Positions 18,603 through 28,068 are shown, numbered from the stretch's first letter. The stretch: 64,000 bases of DNA from CAIWHR01 sp963741355 (GCA_963741355.1 CAVUIG010000003.1:248001-312000), one strand, 5' to 3'. Program-made: numbers and translations. Notes: a model not told the origin generated them from the sequence alone.

Positions 18603-19916
18603 ATGGACGCCGACGGCCTCGTGCTGCGCCGCCTCGATTCGACCGCGCCGGATTTCGACGCAGCGTTCGCGGCGCTGATCGCGTTCGAAGCGGCGCAGGA
18701 CCCCGCGGTCGACACGACCGTCGCGGCGATCGTCGCCGACGTGCGCGCGCGCGGCGACGCGGCGCTGCTCGATTACACCGCGCGGTTCGACCGCGTGAAG
18801 GCGGATTCCGTCGCGGCCCTCGAGATCTCCGCTTCGGAAATGCGGCTCGCCTACGACGCGCTGCCTGCCGCGCAGCGCGACGCGCTCGCCGTCGCGGCAG
18901 GGCGCGTGCGCGCCTACCACGAGCGGCAGAAGATGGAATCGTGGTCCTATCGCGAGCCCGACGGCAGCCGGCTTGGCCAGCAGGTCACGCCGCTCGACCG
19001 TGTCGGCGTCTACGTGCCCGGTGGCAAGGCGGCGTATCCGTCGACGGTGCTGATGAACGTGATCCCGGCGCACGTCGCCGGCGTCGGCGAGATCGTGATG
19101 GTCGTGCCCACTCCGGATGGCGTGCGCAATCCGCTCGTCCTCGCGGCAGCGCACCTGGCCGGCGTCTCGCGCGCGTTCGCGATCGGCGGCGCGCAGGCCG
19201 TCGCGGCGCTCGCCTACGGCACCGCGACGATCCCCGCGGTCGACAAGATCTGCGGCCCGGGCAACGCGTACGTCGCCGCCGCGAAGCGGCGTGTCTTCGG
19301 CACGGTCGGCATCGACATGGTCGCGGGCGTCTCCGAGATCCTGGTGATCGCCGACTCCACCGCGAATCCGGACTGGGTCGCCATGGATCTCTTCTCGCAG
19401 GCCGAGCATGACGAGCTCGCGCAGGCGATCCTGGTCTCGCCCGATTCGGCCTTGATCGATGCGGTCGCCGCAAGTGTGCGACGACAGCTGCCGCAGATGC
19501 CGCGCCGCGCCATCATCGCGGCCTCCTTCGCGCATCGCGGCGCGCTCGTCAAGGTGCGCGACTTGGCCGAGGCGGCCGCGATCTCCAATCGCGTCGCACC
19601 GGAGCACCTCGAGCTCGCGGTCGCCGATCCCGATGCGCTGCTGCCCGCGATCCGGCACGCCGGCGCGATCTTCATGGGACACCACGCGTCCGAGGCGCTG
19701 GGCGACTACTGCGCGGGACCCAACCACGTGCTGCCGACCGGCCGCACCGCGCGCTTCTCGTCGCCGCTCGGCGTCTATGATTTCCAGAAGCGCTCGAGCC
19801 TCCTCGACCTGTCGCCGCAGGCGGCGCGCACGCTGGGTCCCGTCGCGGCGACGCTCGCCGATGGCGAGGGGCTGCCCGCGCATGCCGCGAGCGCCCGCTA
19901 CAGGCTCGACGAATGA
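18603..19916 (+). CDS. hisD: Histidinol dehydrogenase HisD
   Basis: A 437-residue zinc enzyme for the last two oxidations, histidinol to histidine, using two NAD+. Conserved segments: VGVYVPGGKAAYPSTVLMN, KICGPGNAYVAAAKRRVFG, the active-site region AEHDELAQA, ISNRVAPEHLEL, and the GPNHVLPTGRTARF segment that carries the metal-binding His. Normal length. It starts 13 bases after the hisG stop. Confidence 0.98.
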   Translation: MDADGLVLRRLDSTAPDFDAAFAALIAFEAAQDPAVDTTVAAIVADVRARGDAALLDYTARFDRVKADSVAALEISASEMRLAYDALPAAQRDALAVAAGRVRAYHERQKMESWSYREPDGSRLGQQVTPLDRVGVYVPGGKAAYPSTVLMNVIPAHVAGVGEIVMVVPTPDGVRNPLVLAAAHLAGVSRAFAIGGAQAVAALAYGTATIPAVDKICGPGNAYVAAAKRRVFGTVGIDMVAGVSEILVIADSTANPDWVAMDLFSQAEHDELAQAILVSPDSALIDAVAASVRRQLPQMPRRAIIAASFAHRGALVKVRDLAEAAAISNRVAPEHLELAVADPDALLPAIRHAGAIFMGHHASEALGDYCAGPNHVLPTGRTARFSSPLGVYDFQKRSSLLDLSPQAARTLGPVAATLADGEGLPAHAASARYRLDE

Positions 19917-20019
19917 GCGCGGCGGGCGAAGCCTAGGCCCGAAGGGCGCGTCGCCGCGCGATTGAGATGCGACCGACAATCGAACCCACCGATCCTCGCC
20001 GCCCGCCCGGAGGGCGCGA

Positions 20020-21096
20020 ATGAGCGAAGCCGCGAAATTCGTCGCGGCGGTGGTGCGGCCCGAGATCCGCGCGCTGGCGGCGTACAAGGTCGCCGACGCC
20101 GCCGGCATGATCAAGCTCGACGCGATGGAGAATCCGTACACGCTGCCGGACGCACTGCGCGACACGGTCGGCGCCGCGGCGGCGGCCGTGTCCGTCAACC
20201 GCTATCCCGACGGCGACGCCGAGGCCGTGAAGACGGCGCTGCGCGCGCATTTCGACATTCCCGCCGGACTCGGCATCGTCCTCGGGAACGGCTCCGACGA
20301 ACTCATCCACCTCGCGGCGCTGACGGTCGCGACCCCGGGCACGGCGATGCTCGCCCCCGATCCGTCGTTCGTGATGTATCGGCTGACGGCGCTGCTCTGC
20401 GGGATGCGCTTCGTCGGCGTGCCGCTCAAGCCCGGTTTCGCGCTCGATGCGGACGCGATGGAGGACGCGATCGCGCGCGAGGAGCCGGCGCTGGTGTTCA
20501 TCGCGTGGCCGAACAACCCGACCGGCAATCTCTTCGCGGAGCGCGACGTCGAGCGGATCGTGCGCGCGGCGCCCGGCCTCGTCGTCGTCGACGAGGCGTA
20601 CCACGCCTTCGCGCAGGTGAGCTTCCTGCCGCGCATCGCGGAGTTCGCGAACCTCGTCGTGCTGCGGACGGTCTCCAAGATCGGGATGGCGGGGCTGCGG
20701 CTGGGCTATGCGGTCGGCGCCCCGGAGTGGATCGCCGAATTGAACAAGGTGCGCCCGCCGTATAATGTCAACGGGTTCACGCAGGCCGTGGCGCCGGTGC
20801 TCCTTGCCGAGCGCGAGACGTTCGCCGCGCAGGCGCGGGCGATCGTCGCGGGACGCGCCGTGCTCGAGGCGGCGCTGGCGGCGCTGCCCGGTGTTACAGT
20901 GCATCCGACGCAGACGAATTTCGTGCTGGCGCGAGTCCCCGACGCGGAGGGCTGGTTCGACGCGCTGCGCGCCGACCGGATCCTGGTGAAAAATTTACAT
21001 GGCGCGCATCCGCTGCTCGAGAATTGCCTTCGCATCACGGTCGGCACGCCGGCCGAGAACGACGCGCTGATGGCATCGCTCCGACGACTTCAATGA
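20020..21096 (+). CDS. hisC: Histidinol-phosphate aminotransferase HisC
   Basis: A 358-residue PLP-dependent class I/II aminotransferase, converting imidazole-acetol phosphate and glutamate to histidinol phosphate. Motifs: VNRYPDGDAEAVKTAL, GNGSDELIHLA, AWPNNPTGNLF, VVDEAYHAFA and the PLP lysine in LRTVSKIGMAGLRLGY. It follows hisD after 103 bases with no gene and overlaps hisB by four bases. Confidence 0.97.
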   Translation: MSEAAKFVAAVVRPEIRALAAYKVADAAGMIKLDAMENPYTLPDALRDTVGAAAAAVSVNRYPDGDAEAVKTALRAHFDIPAGLGIVLGNGSDELIHLAALTVATPGTAMLAPDPSFVMYRLTALLCGMRFVGVPLKPGFALDADAMEDAIAREEPALVFIAWPNNPTGNLFAERDVERIVRAAPGLVVVDEAYHAFAQVSFLPRIAEFANLVVLRTVSKIGMAGLRLGYAVGAPEWIAELNKVRPPYNVNGFTQAVAPVLLAERETFAAQARAIVAGRAVLEAALAALPGVTVHPTQTNFVLARVPDAEGWFDALRADRILVKNLHGAHPLLENCLRITVGTPAENDALMASLRRLQ

Positions 21097-21698
21097 CCGA
21101 CATGTCCAAGCCGCGCACCGCCCGGGTCGAGCGCAAGACCGCCGAAACGGCGATCACGGTCGAAGTGAACCTCGACGGCGCGGGCCGCGCCGTCCTCGCG
21201 ACCGGAGTTCCGTTCCTCGACCACATGCTGGACCAGCTCGCGCGCCACGCGCAGGTCGATCTCGACGTCGCGGCGAAGGGCGATCTCCATATCGACGCCC
21301 ATCACACGGTCGAGGACATCGGCATCACGCTGGGGCAGGCGGTCCGGCAGGCGCTGGGCGACAAGGCCGGAATCGCCCGCTACGGGCACGCCTACGTTCC
21401 GCTCGACGAGGCGCTTTCGCGCGTCGTCATCGACCTCTCGGGCCGGCCGGGCCTCGAATTCCACGTGCCCTTCACCCGCGCGATGATCGGCAGCTTCGAC
21501 GTCGACCTCGCGCACGAATTCTTCCAGGGATTCGTCAATCACGCGCAAGTCACGCTGCATGTGGACAATCTTCGCGGCGCCAACGCGCATCATCAGGCCG
21601 AGACGGTGTTCAAGGCCTTCGCCCGCGCGCTGCGGATGGCCGTGGCGCACGATCCGCGCGCGGCAGGCGCCATTCCATCGACCAAAGGGGCGCTCTGA
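21093..21698 (+). CDS. hisB: Imidazoleglycerol-phosphate dehydratase HisB
   Basis: A 201-residue manganese dehydratase, monofunctional (no histidinol phosphatase domain). The two His-rich metal-binding repeats are visible: VPFLDHMLDQLARH with DAHHTVEDIGI, and HEFFQGFVNHAQ with GANAHHQAETVFKAF. The ATG at 21093 overlaps the hisC stop; a second ATG at 21102 is possible. Histidinol phosphatase must be encoded elsewhere. Confidence 0.97.
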   Translation: MTDMSKPRTARVERKTAETAITVEVNLDGAGRAVLATGVPFLDHMLDQLARHAQVDLDVAAKGDLHIDAHHTVEDIGITLGQAVRQALGDKAGIARYGHAYVPLDEALSRVVIDLSGRPGLEFHVPFTRAMIGSFDVDLAHEFFQGFVNHAQVTLHVDNLRGANAHHQAETVFKAFARALRMAVAHDPRAAGAIPSTKGAL

Positions 21699-21712
21699 TC
21701 GGTTGACCGATC
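21697..21712 (+). terminator. Small hairpin at the hisB stop codon
   Basis: GATCGG and CCGATC flank a TTGA tetraloop, starting within the hisB stop. No T run follows, and the his genes continue after a 166-base gap. It may be a weak attenuating or RNA-stability hairpin. The gap to hisH is otherwise without a gene I can support. Confidence 0.25.
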
Positions 21713-21864
21713 CGGCTGCGGGCGCGGAGCGGCGTCTTCGATGCATATCGATGCCGCCGTGAAATTCTTTCATTACGCCTCCGATTCGATCCTTCGCGGC
21801 GCAAATTGCGCGCCATCCGTCACCCCAGCGCGCTGGCCATCCGACATTCGACCCCTGAATTCCG

Positions 21865-22509
21865 ATGCCCGACATTGCCGTCGTCGACTACGGAATGGGC
21901 AACCTGCGCTCGGTGGCCAAGGCACTCGCGCATGTCGCGCCTGACTGCAGCGTGATCGTGAGCGCCGACCCGAGGACGATCGGCGAGGCGGACCGCGTCG
22001 TGCTGCCCGGCCAGAGCGCGATGCCGGACTGCATGCGCAGCCTCGACGCCGCCGGATTGCGCGACGCCGTGATGGACGCCGCGGCCAGCCGGCCCTTCCT
22101 CGGCATCTGCCTTGGATTGCAGATGCTGTTCGATGCGAGCGAAGAGGGGCCCACCGCCGGGCTCGGCATCCTGCGCGGAGACGTCGTGCGGTTCCGTGAC
22201 GCGGCGATGACGGCGCCGGGAGGCGCGCGGCTCAAGGTTCCGCACATGGGATGGAGCCCCGTCGACCAGGCGCGCGCCCATCCGCTCTGGCGCGGCATTC
22301 CCGACGCGAGCCGGTTCTACTTCGCGCACAGTTTCCATCCCGACCCGGCCGACCCGGACGTCATCGCGGGCACGGCCGACTATCCGGCGCCGTTTACTTG
22401 CGCCATCACCCGGGCTAATATCTTCGCGACGCAATTCCATCCGGAAAAAAGCGACCGCGTCGGACTCCAGCTGCTCGCCAATTTCGTCGTCTGGGACGGA
22501 CGCAGCTGA
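21865..22509 (+). CDS. hisH: Imidazole glycerol phosphate synthase, glutaminase subunit HisH
   Basis: A 214-residue class I glutamine amidotransferase that supplies ammonia to HisF. The nucleophile is C82 in FLGICLGLQMLF. The catalytic His and Glu are in QFHPEKS near the C-terminus. The opening VVDYGMGNLRSVAKAL is typical of HisH. It is followed by hisA after 91 bases. Confidence 0.97.
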   Translation: MPDIAVVDYGMGNLRSVAKALAHVAPDCSVIVSADPRTIGEADRVVLPGQSAMPDCMRSLDAAGLRDAVMDAAASRPFLGICLGLQMLFDASEEGPTAGLGILRGDVVRFRDAAMTAPGGARLKVPHMGWSPVDQARAHPLWRGIPDASRFYFAHSFHPDPADPDVIAGTADYPAPFTCAITRANIFATQFHPEKSDRVGLQLLANFVVWDGRS

Positions 22510-22600
22510 TCGCTCGTCCCGCGCGCATCCTTTCCCCGCAGACCCCCCGCGCCGATCACGCGCCCGCCCACCCACTTCGCCGGATTCCTCCGAGCTCCCC

Positions 22601-23341
22601 ATGCAAATCATTCCCGCGATCGACATCAAGGACGGACACTGCGTTCGCCTGAAGCAGGGGGAGATGCATTCGGCGACCGTGTTCTCCGAGGACCCCGCCG
22701 CGATGGCGCAGCACTGGCTGGAGCAGGGCGCGCAGCGGCTGCACCTCGTGGACCTCAACGGCGCGGTGGCGGGCGTGCCGAAGAACGAGCTCGCGATCCG
22801 CGAGATCACGAGCGTGATCGGCGAGGAGATCCCGGTGCAGCTGGGCGGCGGCATCCGCGATCTCGACACGATCGAGCGCTACCTCGACGACGGCATCACC
22901 TACGTGATCATCGGCACCGCCGCGGTGAAGAACCCGGGTTTCCTGCACGACGCCTGCTATGCGTTCCCCGGCCACATCATCGTCGGACTCGACGCGCGCG
23001 ACGGCAAGGTCGCGACCGACGGCTGGTCGAAGATGACCGGGCACGACGTCGTCGATCTCGCCAAGAAATTCCAGGACTACGGCGTCGAGGCGATCATCTA
23101 CACCGACATCGGGCGCGACGGCATGCTCACCGGGATCAACGTCGAGGCGACGGTGCGGCTCGCGCGCGAGCTCAAGATCCCCGTGATCGCGTCGGGCGGC
23201 ATCGCCTCGATCGCCGACATCGAGGCGCTGCTGCCTTTCGAAAAGGAAGGCATCGTCGGCGCGATCGCCGGCCGCGCGCTCTACGAAGGCAAGCTGGTGT
23301 TCAAGGATGCGCTCAAGGCGGCGAAGGGCGGCGCCGGTTGA
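22601..23341 (+). CDS. hisA: ProFAR isomerase HisA
   Basis: A 246-residue (beta-alpha)8 barrel that isomerises the aminoaldose to aminoketose form of the phosphoribosyl intermediate. Catalytic Asp residues are in IPAIDIKDGHCVRLKQG and in IYTDIGRDGMLTG. Phosphate-binding glycines lie in LGGGIRD and ASGGIASIAD. Normal length, and close to hisF. Confidence 0.98.
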   Translation: MQIIPAIDIKDGHCVRLKQGEMHSATVFSEDPAAMAQHWLEQGAQRLHLVDLNGAVAGVPKNELAIREITSVIGEEIPVQLGGGIRDLDTIERYLDDGITYVIIGTAAVKNPGFLHDACYAFPGHIIVGLDARDGKVATDGWSKMTGHDVVDLAKKFQDYGVEAIIYTDIGRDGMLTGINVEATVRLARELKIPVIASGGIASIADIEALLPFEKEGIVGAIAGRALYEGKLVFKDALKAAKGGAG

Positions 23342-23360
23342 GCTTCAGCTGAGAGCCGAA

Positions 23361-24122
23361 ATGGGCCTCGCCAAGCGCATCATTCCCTGTCTCGACATTG
23401 CCGAAGGGCGCGTCGTGAAGGGCGTCAACTTCGTCAATCTGCGCGACGCCGGGGATCCGGTCGAGGTCGCGCGCCGCTACGACGACGAGGGCGCCGACGA
23501 GCTCGCGTTCCTCGACATCCGGGCGAGCATCGAGACGCGCGGGCTCCTCTACGAGATGATCGAGGCGGTCGCCGATCAGGTGTTCATTCCGCTGACCGTC
23601 GGCGGCGGCGTCAATTCGGTCGACGACATCCGCGCGCTGCTCAACGCGGGCGCCGACAAGGTCAGCATCAACACGGCCGGCGTCCGCAATCCGGCGCTGT
23701 TCGAGGCGGCGTCGGCGCGCTACGGGGCGCAGTGCATCGTCGCCGCGATCGACGCCAAGCAGTCGGCGCCGGAAGCCTGGGAGGTATTCACGCACGGCGG
23801 GCGCACGCCGACCGGCCTCAACGCGGTCGAATGGGCGCGCGAAGTGGTCGCCCGCGGCGCCGGCGAGATCCTTCTCACCAGCATGGACCGCGACGGCGCG
23901 CGCACGGGATTCGACCTCGCGCTCACGCGCGCGATCGTCGACGCGGTCGAGGTGCCGGTGATCGCGTCCGGCGGCGTCGGGTCGCTGCAGCACCTGGTCG
24001 ACGGCGTCACCGTCGGCGGCGCGGACGCCGTGCTCGCCGCCTCGATCTTTCATTACGGTGAGTTCACCATACAGCAGGCCAAGGCGGCGATGGCTGCCGC
24101 GGGCATCGAGATGCGGACGTAG
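23361..24122 (+). CDS. hisF: Imidazole glycerol phosphate synthase, cyclase subunit HisF
   Basis: A 253-residue (beta-alpha)8 barrel which, with HisH, makes imidazole glycerol phosphate and AICAR. Catalytic Asp in IIPCLDIAEGRVVKG (D12) and in TSMDRDGARTGFD; phosphate sites TVGGGVNSVDD and IASGGVGSLQHL. The ATG at 23361 gives the family start MGLAKRIIPCLD. The upstream gap is only 19 bases. Confidence 0.98.
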   Translation: MGLAKRIIPCLDIAEGRVVKGVNFVNLRDAGDPVEVARRYDDEGADELAFLDIRASIETRGLLYEMIEAVADQVFIPLTVGGGVNSVDDIRALLNAGADKVSINTAGVRNPALFEAASARYGAQCIVAAIDAKQSAPEAWEVFTHGGRTPTGLNAVEWAREVVARGAGEILLTSMDRDGARTGFDLALTRAIVDAVEVPVIASGGVGSLQHLVDGVTVGGADAVLAASIFHYGEFTIQQAKAAMAAAGIEMRT

Positions 24123-24157
24123 CGGCGGCGCCGCACGCGATCGGGAGGAATCCGGAC

Positions 24158-24547
24158 ATGAGCGCATGGATCGAAGAGGTGAAGTGGCAGAGCGACGGCC
24201 TCGTTCCCGCGATCGCGCAGGAAGTCGGGACGGCCAAGGTGCTGACCCTCGCCTGGATGAACCGCGAAGCGCTGGAAGCCACGGCGCGCACGGGCGAAGT
24301 GCATTACTGGTCGCGCACGAGGAACAAGCTCTGGCGCAAGGGCGAGCAATCGGGCCATGTCCAGCTCGTGCAGGAGATCCGCCTCGATTGCGACAACGAC
24401 GTGATTCTCGTCATCGTCGAGCAGGTCGGCGGCATCGCCTGCCACACGGGGCGCGAGCACTGCTTCTACCAGCGGCTGGAGGACGACCACTGGGAGCCGG
24501 TCGAGCCGGTGCTGAAGGATCCGCAGGTCATCTATGGCCCCGGCTGA
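24158..24547 (+). CDS. hisI: Phosphoribosyl-AMP cyclohydrolase HisI
   Basis: A 129-residue monofunctional cyclohydrolase that opens the adenine ring of PR-AMP. Conserved motifs: LTLAWMNREAL, HYWSRTRNKLWRKGEQSGH, metal-binding DCDNDVILV and the Cys-His segment GGIACHTGREHCFY. The end overlaps hisE by 14 bases. Separate hisI and hisE genes, unlike the fused enterobacterial form, are normal in betaproteobacteria. Confidence 0.97.
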   Translation: MSAWIEEVKWQSDGLVPAIAQEVGTAKVLTLAWMNREALEATARTGEVHYWSRTRNKLWRKGEQSGHVQLVQEIRLDCDNDVILVIVEQVGGIACHTGREHCFYQRLEDDHWEPVEPVLKDPQVIYGPG

Positions 24548-24884
24548 AAAGCGCGAGCCCGGCGGCGCCGGGGACGTGCTCGACCGGCTCGCGGCCACCA
24601 TCGCGGCGCGCCGGGGGGCCGATCCCGCGAGCTCGTATGTCGCCGCGCTCCTCGCGAAAGGCGACGACGCGATCCTGAAGAAGATCGGCGAGGAGGCGAC
24701 CGAGACGGTCATGGCCGCGAAGGACGGTGATAAACTTCGCATCACCGCCGAGGTGGCGGACCTCTGGTTCCACTGCCTCGTGCTGCTCGCGCAGCACGGC
24801 CTTTCCCCCGCCGACGTCCGCGCGGAGCTCGCGCGGCGGGAAGGCACATCGGGAATCGCCGAAAAAGCGGCGCGCAAGGCCTGA
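24534..24884 (+). CDS. hisE: Phosphoribosyl-ATP pyrophosphatase HisE
   Basis: A 116-residue MazG-like all-alpha pyrophosphatase, the second step of histidine synthesis. Metal-binding Glu pairs are in KKIGEEATETVMAAKDGD and in ITAEVADLWFHCLVLL. It starts within hisI, implying translational coupling. It ends the his operon; a gene-free gap of 90 bases precedes the HIT gene. Confidence 0.96.
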   Translation: MAPAEKREPGGAGDVLDRLAATIAARRGADPASSYVAALLAKGDDAILKKIGEEATETVMAAKDGDKLRITAEVADLWFHCLVLLAQHGLSPADVRAELARREGTSGIAEKAARKA

Positions 24885-24974
24885 CGGCGGCGCGGCCGAC
24901 GACGGCACGCAAAGGCAGGCAGGGCGAAGGCGGCGGGCGGCGGCGCGGCGCTCCGTCGGCGTGCCGCGTGCCAC

Positions 24975-25340
24975 ATGTGGAGAGCGAACGTGCAGGACTG
25001 CATCTTCTGCAAGATCGTGCGGGGCGAGATTCCGGCCCGGAAGGTCTACGAGGACGACGACGTGCTGGCGTTCCACGACATCCATCCGCAGGCGCCCGTG
25101 CATTTCATGGTCATTCCCAAGCGGCACATCGGCTCGCTTTCCGACGTGACGCAGGACGATGCGGGCGTGCTGGGCAAGATCATGACGCTCGCCGGCCGCC
25201 TCGCCCGCGAGCAGGGATCGCCCGACGGCTTCCGGACCATCATCAACACCGGCAGGATCGGGCGCCAGGACGTGATGCACGTCCACCTGCACATTCTCGG
25301 CGGCACGGTGCCGCTGGGCCGCATGCTGCCGAGCAGCTGA
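24975..25340 (+). CDS. hinT: HIT-family purine nucleoside phosphoramidase (HinT-like)
   Basis: A histidine-triad nucleotide hydrolase of about 116-121 residues. The motif HVHLHILGG gives the His triad, and the N-terminal DCIFCKIVRGEIPA holds the typical CxxC pair. Starts at ATG 24975 or GTG 24990 are both possible; the latter starts just before the conserved DCIFCKI. Location between hisE and tatA is common in betaproteobacteria. Confidence 0.92.
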   Translation: MWRANVQDCIFCKIVRGEIPARKVYEDDDVLAFHDIHPQAPVHFMVIPKRHIGSLSDVTQDDAGVLGKIMTLAGRLAREQGSPDGFRTIINTGRIGRQDVMHVHLHILGGTVPLGRMLPSS

Positions 25341-25359
25341 ACGACATCAGGAGAGCGAC

Positions 25360-25596
25360 ATGGGTGGACTTAGCATCTGGCACTGGCTGATCGTACTGCT
25401 GGTCGTCGTGCTCATCTTCGGCACCAAGAAGCTGCGCAACATCGGGCAGGACCTGGGCGGTGCCGTGAAGGGCTTCAAGGAAGGCATGAAGGGCGCCGAG
25501 ACCGAAGCCGATGCCGCGAAGACGGCGGAGGCGCCTCCCGGGCAGATCGGCGGGACGACGATCGAAGGCGAGGTCAAGAAGGAAAAGACGTCGTAG
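25360..25596 (+). CDS. tatA: Twin-arginine translocase subunit TatA
   Basis: A 78-residue TatA: short N-terminal membrane helix (SIWHWLIVLLVVVLIFGTKK), then an amphipathic helix with the conserved FGTKKLRNIGQDLGGAVKGF. A charged tail follows. It oligomerises to form the passage for folded Tat substrates. Preceded by AGGAGAG about 5 bases before the ATG, a strong ribosome site. tatB and tatC follow. Confidence 0.97.
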   Translation: MGGLSIWHWLIVLLVVVLIFGTKKLRNIGQDLGGAVKGFKEGMKGAETEADAAKTAEAPPGQIGGTTIEGEVKKEKTS

Positions 25597-25683
25597 GGCC
25601 GTGCGTCCGGCGTCGGGCGCGGCGGCGCGTCACGCCTCCCGCCGAATGCTCCTCGCCCCACGCTCGCCGCGACAGGCCCTTGC

Positions 25684-26136
25684 ATGTTCGACATCGGCTT
25701 CTCTGAAATCGTCGTCATCGCGGTCGTCGCGCTGATCGTCATCGGCCCCGAGCGGCTGCCCAAGACCGCCAAGACGCTCGGCCTCCTGTTCGGCCGCCTC
25801 CAGCGGTACGTCGCGGACGTCAAGGCCGACATCAACCGCGAGCTCGAGCTCGAGGAGCTTCGCAAGCTGCAGCACGACGTGCAATCCGCCGCGAAGGACA
25901 TCGAAACGACGATGAGCAACGCGGCGCGCGACGTCGAGTCCGGAACGCGCAAGCTCGAGTCGGAGCTCAACGCTGTGCCCGAGACGGCACCGTCCACGCC
26001 GGGGGTCGAGGCGTCCGCGCCGGCGCCCGCCGCGGCGCCCTCGAACGCCGCGCCCTCCGACACCGCGACGCCGGGCGCGACTGACGCCGCAGCCGCGACG
26101 CGCCAGGCGTCGCTTCCGGGATTCGAGCGTGGCTGA
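25684..26136 (+). CDS. tatB: Twin-arginine translocase subunit TatB
   Basis: A 150-residue TatB with an N-terminal helix (MFDIGFSEIVVIAVVALIVI) and the conserved GPERLPKTAKTLGLLFGRLQ. A long amphipathic helix (residues 30-85) and an Ala/Pro-rich tail follow. It forms the substrate receptor with TatC. The gap from tatA is 87 bases, and tatC starts 27 bases on. Confidence 0.96.
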   Translation: MFDIGFSEIVVIAVVALIVIGPERLPKTAKTLGLLFGRLQRYVADVKADINRELELEELRKLQHDVQSAAKDIETTMSNAARDVESGTRKLESELNAVPETAPSTPGVEASAPAPAAAPSNAAPSDTATPGATDAAAATRQASLPGFERG

Positions 26137-26163
26137 TCCGCGCGGCGCTGCGGGCCCCCGCCG

Positions 26164-26943
26164 ATGAGCAGCGAACCGGCATCGGAGGGCGTGCAGGAAA
26201 CGTTCATCTCGCATCTCATCGAGCTGCGCTCGCGGCTGATGCGCTCGATCATCGCCGTCGTCGTGGTGCTGCTGGCGCTGGTCCCGTTCGCCAAGAGCAT
26301 CTACGCGGCGCTCGCCGCGCCGCTCATGCGGGTGCTGCCGGCGGGCGCGACGATGATCGCGACCGACGTCACCGGCACATTCCTCGTCCCGCTCAAGGTG
26401 ACGCTGATGACGGCGTTCGTCGTCGCGCTGCCCTATGTGCTCTGGCAGATGTGGGCGTTCATCGCCCCCGGGCTCTACCAGCACGAGCGCAAGCTGGCGC
26501 TGCCCGTGCTGGTGTCGAGCTTCATCTTCTTCCTGGTCGGGATGGCGTTCGCGTATTTCGTTGTGTTCCCGGTGGCCTTCGGATTCTTCGCCGGGTACGC
26601 GCCGGCCGGCGTGACAATGATGACCGACATCGACAAGTATCTGTCGTTCGTGCTGACCATGTTCATCGCCTTCGGCATCACGTTCGAGACGCCGGTGATC
26701 GTGATCGTGCTGGTGCGCTTCGGCGTCGTCAGCCTCGACAAGCTCAAGAGCGTGCGCCCCTACATGATCGTCGGCGCGTTCATCGTCGGCGCGATCTTCA
26801 CGCCGCCCGACGTCGTGTCGCAGCTCCTGCTCGCCGTTCCGCTGTGGCTGCTGTTCGAGCTGGGGCTCTTCCTCGCGCGCTTCGTCAAGCGCCCGGCGTC
26901 GAGGGAGGACGAGGCGGCGCGCGACGCGGCGGCGGCGAAGTAG
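26164..26943 (+). CDS. tatC: Twin-arginine translocase subunit TatC
   Basis: A 259-residue polytopic membrane protein with six helices that recognises twin-arginine signals. Family features: FISHLIELRSRLMRSI at the N-terminus, LWQMWAFIAPGLYQHERK, and MFIAFGITFETPVIVIVL with the conserved Phe/Glu. A C-terminal charged tail follows. It closes the tat operon. The Rieske protein PetA encoded 8 kb on is a classic Tat client. Confidence 0.97.
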   Translation: MSSEPASEGVQETFISHLIELRSRLMRSIIAVVVVLLALVPFAKSIYAALAAPLMRVLPAGATMIATDVTGTFLVPLKVTLMTAFVVALPYVLWQMWAFIAPGLYQHERKLALPVLVSSFIFFLVGMAFAYFVVFPVAFGFFAGYAPAGVTMMTDIDKYLSFVLTMFIAFGITFETPVIVIVLVRFGVVSLDKLKSVRPYMIVGAFIVGAIFTPPDVVSQLLLAVPLWLLFELGLFLARFVKRPASREDEAARDAAAAK

Positions 26944-27087
26944 CGTACCCCTGGGTTTTCGCCATGCTTCGCCCCCCAAAGCTGCCGGTCCGAACCGGTG
27001 TAGCATATTTGAATTGGACTGCCGCGTCGCAGATTCGCATTGCGACGACGGCAGCCGATGATCACTCCAAACATGAAAGGACGTGTC

Positions 27088-27354
27088 ATGAAGAGTCTCC
27101 TCGTTGTCACGGCGATCATCCTATTCGCCAGCACCACCGCTTTCGCGGCCAACTCATCCTGTGAAGCGCAGGCTGTAGAGAAGAAACTCGCGGGGGCCGC
27201 CAAGTCGAGCTTCATCAAGAAATGCGACAAGGACGCGGCAGAAGCAGCGACGACGGCTTGCACGACCCAGGCAACGGAGAAGAAGTTGGCCGGTGCCGCG
27301 AAGTCGAGCTTTATGAAGAAATGCGTAAAGGATGCAACGACGGAGACGAAGTAG
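27088..27354 (+). CDS. PsiF-repeat secreted protein
   Basis: An 88-residue exported protein with two copies of the PsiF repeat, seen as AVEKKLAGAAKSSFIKKCDK and ATEKKLAGAAKSSFMKKCVK. The signal peptide is about 21 residues (ends AFA-A). PsiF of E. coli is phosphate-starvation induced; the molecular role is not known. AAAGGA seven bases before the ATG at 27088 fixes the start; an in-frame ATG at 27073 is less well placed. Each repeat carries one Cys, with others at the repeat starts, so disulphides are possible. It begins the non-core block between tatC and htrA. Confidence 0.85.
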   Translation: MKSLLVVTAIILFASTTAFAANSSCEAQAVEKKLAGAAKSSFIKKCDKDAAEAATTACTTQATEKKLAGAAKSSFMKKCVKDATTETK

Positions 27355-28068
27355 ACAGATTGCCCCGGGGCAAATCGCTGCCTTCTTGACAACGCCGGAT
27401 CGGAGTTCGGTCTTGTGACAGCTCTTGCCGGGACCCGGCGTTGGCGAGTGCGGCGAAGTCACGCGGGTGCGCGCGTAGTGGATTATTGCGAATGAGGTCA
27501 AACGCGGACCGCCATTGATGTTGTCGCCGGAACAGCAGAAGGTGGCCGCGGAAGCCGCGAGGGCGAAGGGCTAATTAAGGACGAGAAGCAGTGGCGGCGC
27601 CGCGTCGTGCGGCGCTGCCGCAATTGACTTGCGTCACCCGGCAACTCCAAACGTCCGCTTTGGAGAGGTCCGACCGTCCCGCTATGGGACGAAAGCCGTC
27701 GTTGACGAATGTCTGCTAACGGCCAGAAGCGGCCATACGAGCTCCGGTCCATCGCCTCGCCAGTGCCGTGGTCGCGGAATACCACCCGCTGCGATTCGCG
27801 CCGTAGCCGCCTGCGCCTGCCGGGGCCCCGCTTAAAGAGGACCTCGCCGCAGCGAGAACTCAGTCTCGCCGAACGGTTCCCGTGGCGTTGCCACCGCCGG
27901 CCCGGGCGGCCGCGCGCCGCGTTCGATTGATTCCAATGTGCGGATGCAGTAGTTTTGTCTGCCGCGCGCGGCATCTTCATTTCGAGCAAGCGCGGGGCAA
28001 GCCGATCGTTGAGCGCGCATGCCTGGAGCGTGCGAGCGTCGGCAATGGCTTCCCCCGGAGGTGTTCGC
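27355..28068. other. 714-base intergenic region without a supported gene
   Basis: Just after the psiF-like stop is a palindrome TTGCCCCGGGGCAA (about 27362-27377), possibly a weak terminator without a T run. Around 27668-27685 CGTCCC and GGGACG form a small hairpin. Short open frames cross the region on both strands, but none has a ribosome site with a protein I recognise. The end holds the leader of the ThDP enzyme gene, with CGGAGG ahead of its ATG. It may contain decayed sequence; I see no family match. Confidence 0.5.

Noticed and set aside
20763..20768. TATAAT hexamer inside hisC
   Set aside because: It is within the conserved coding segment encoding PPYNVNG; no -35 partner or gene start follows.
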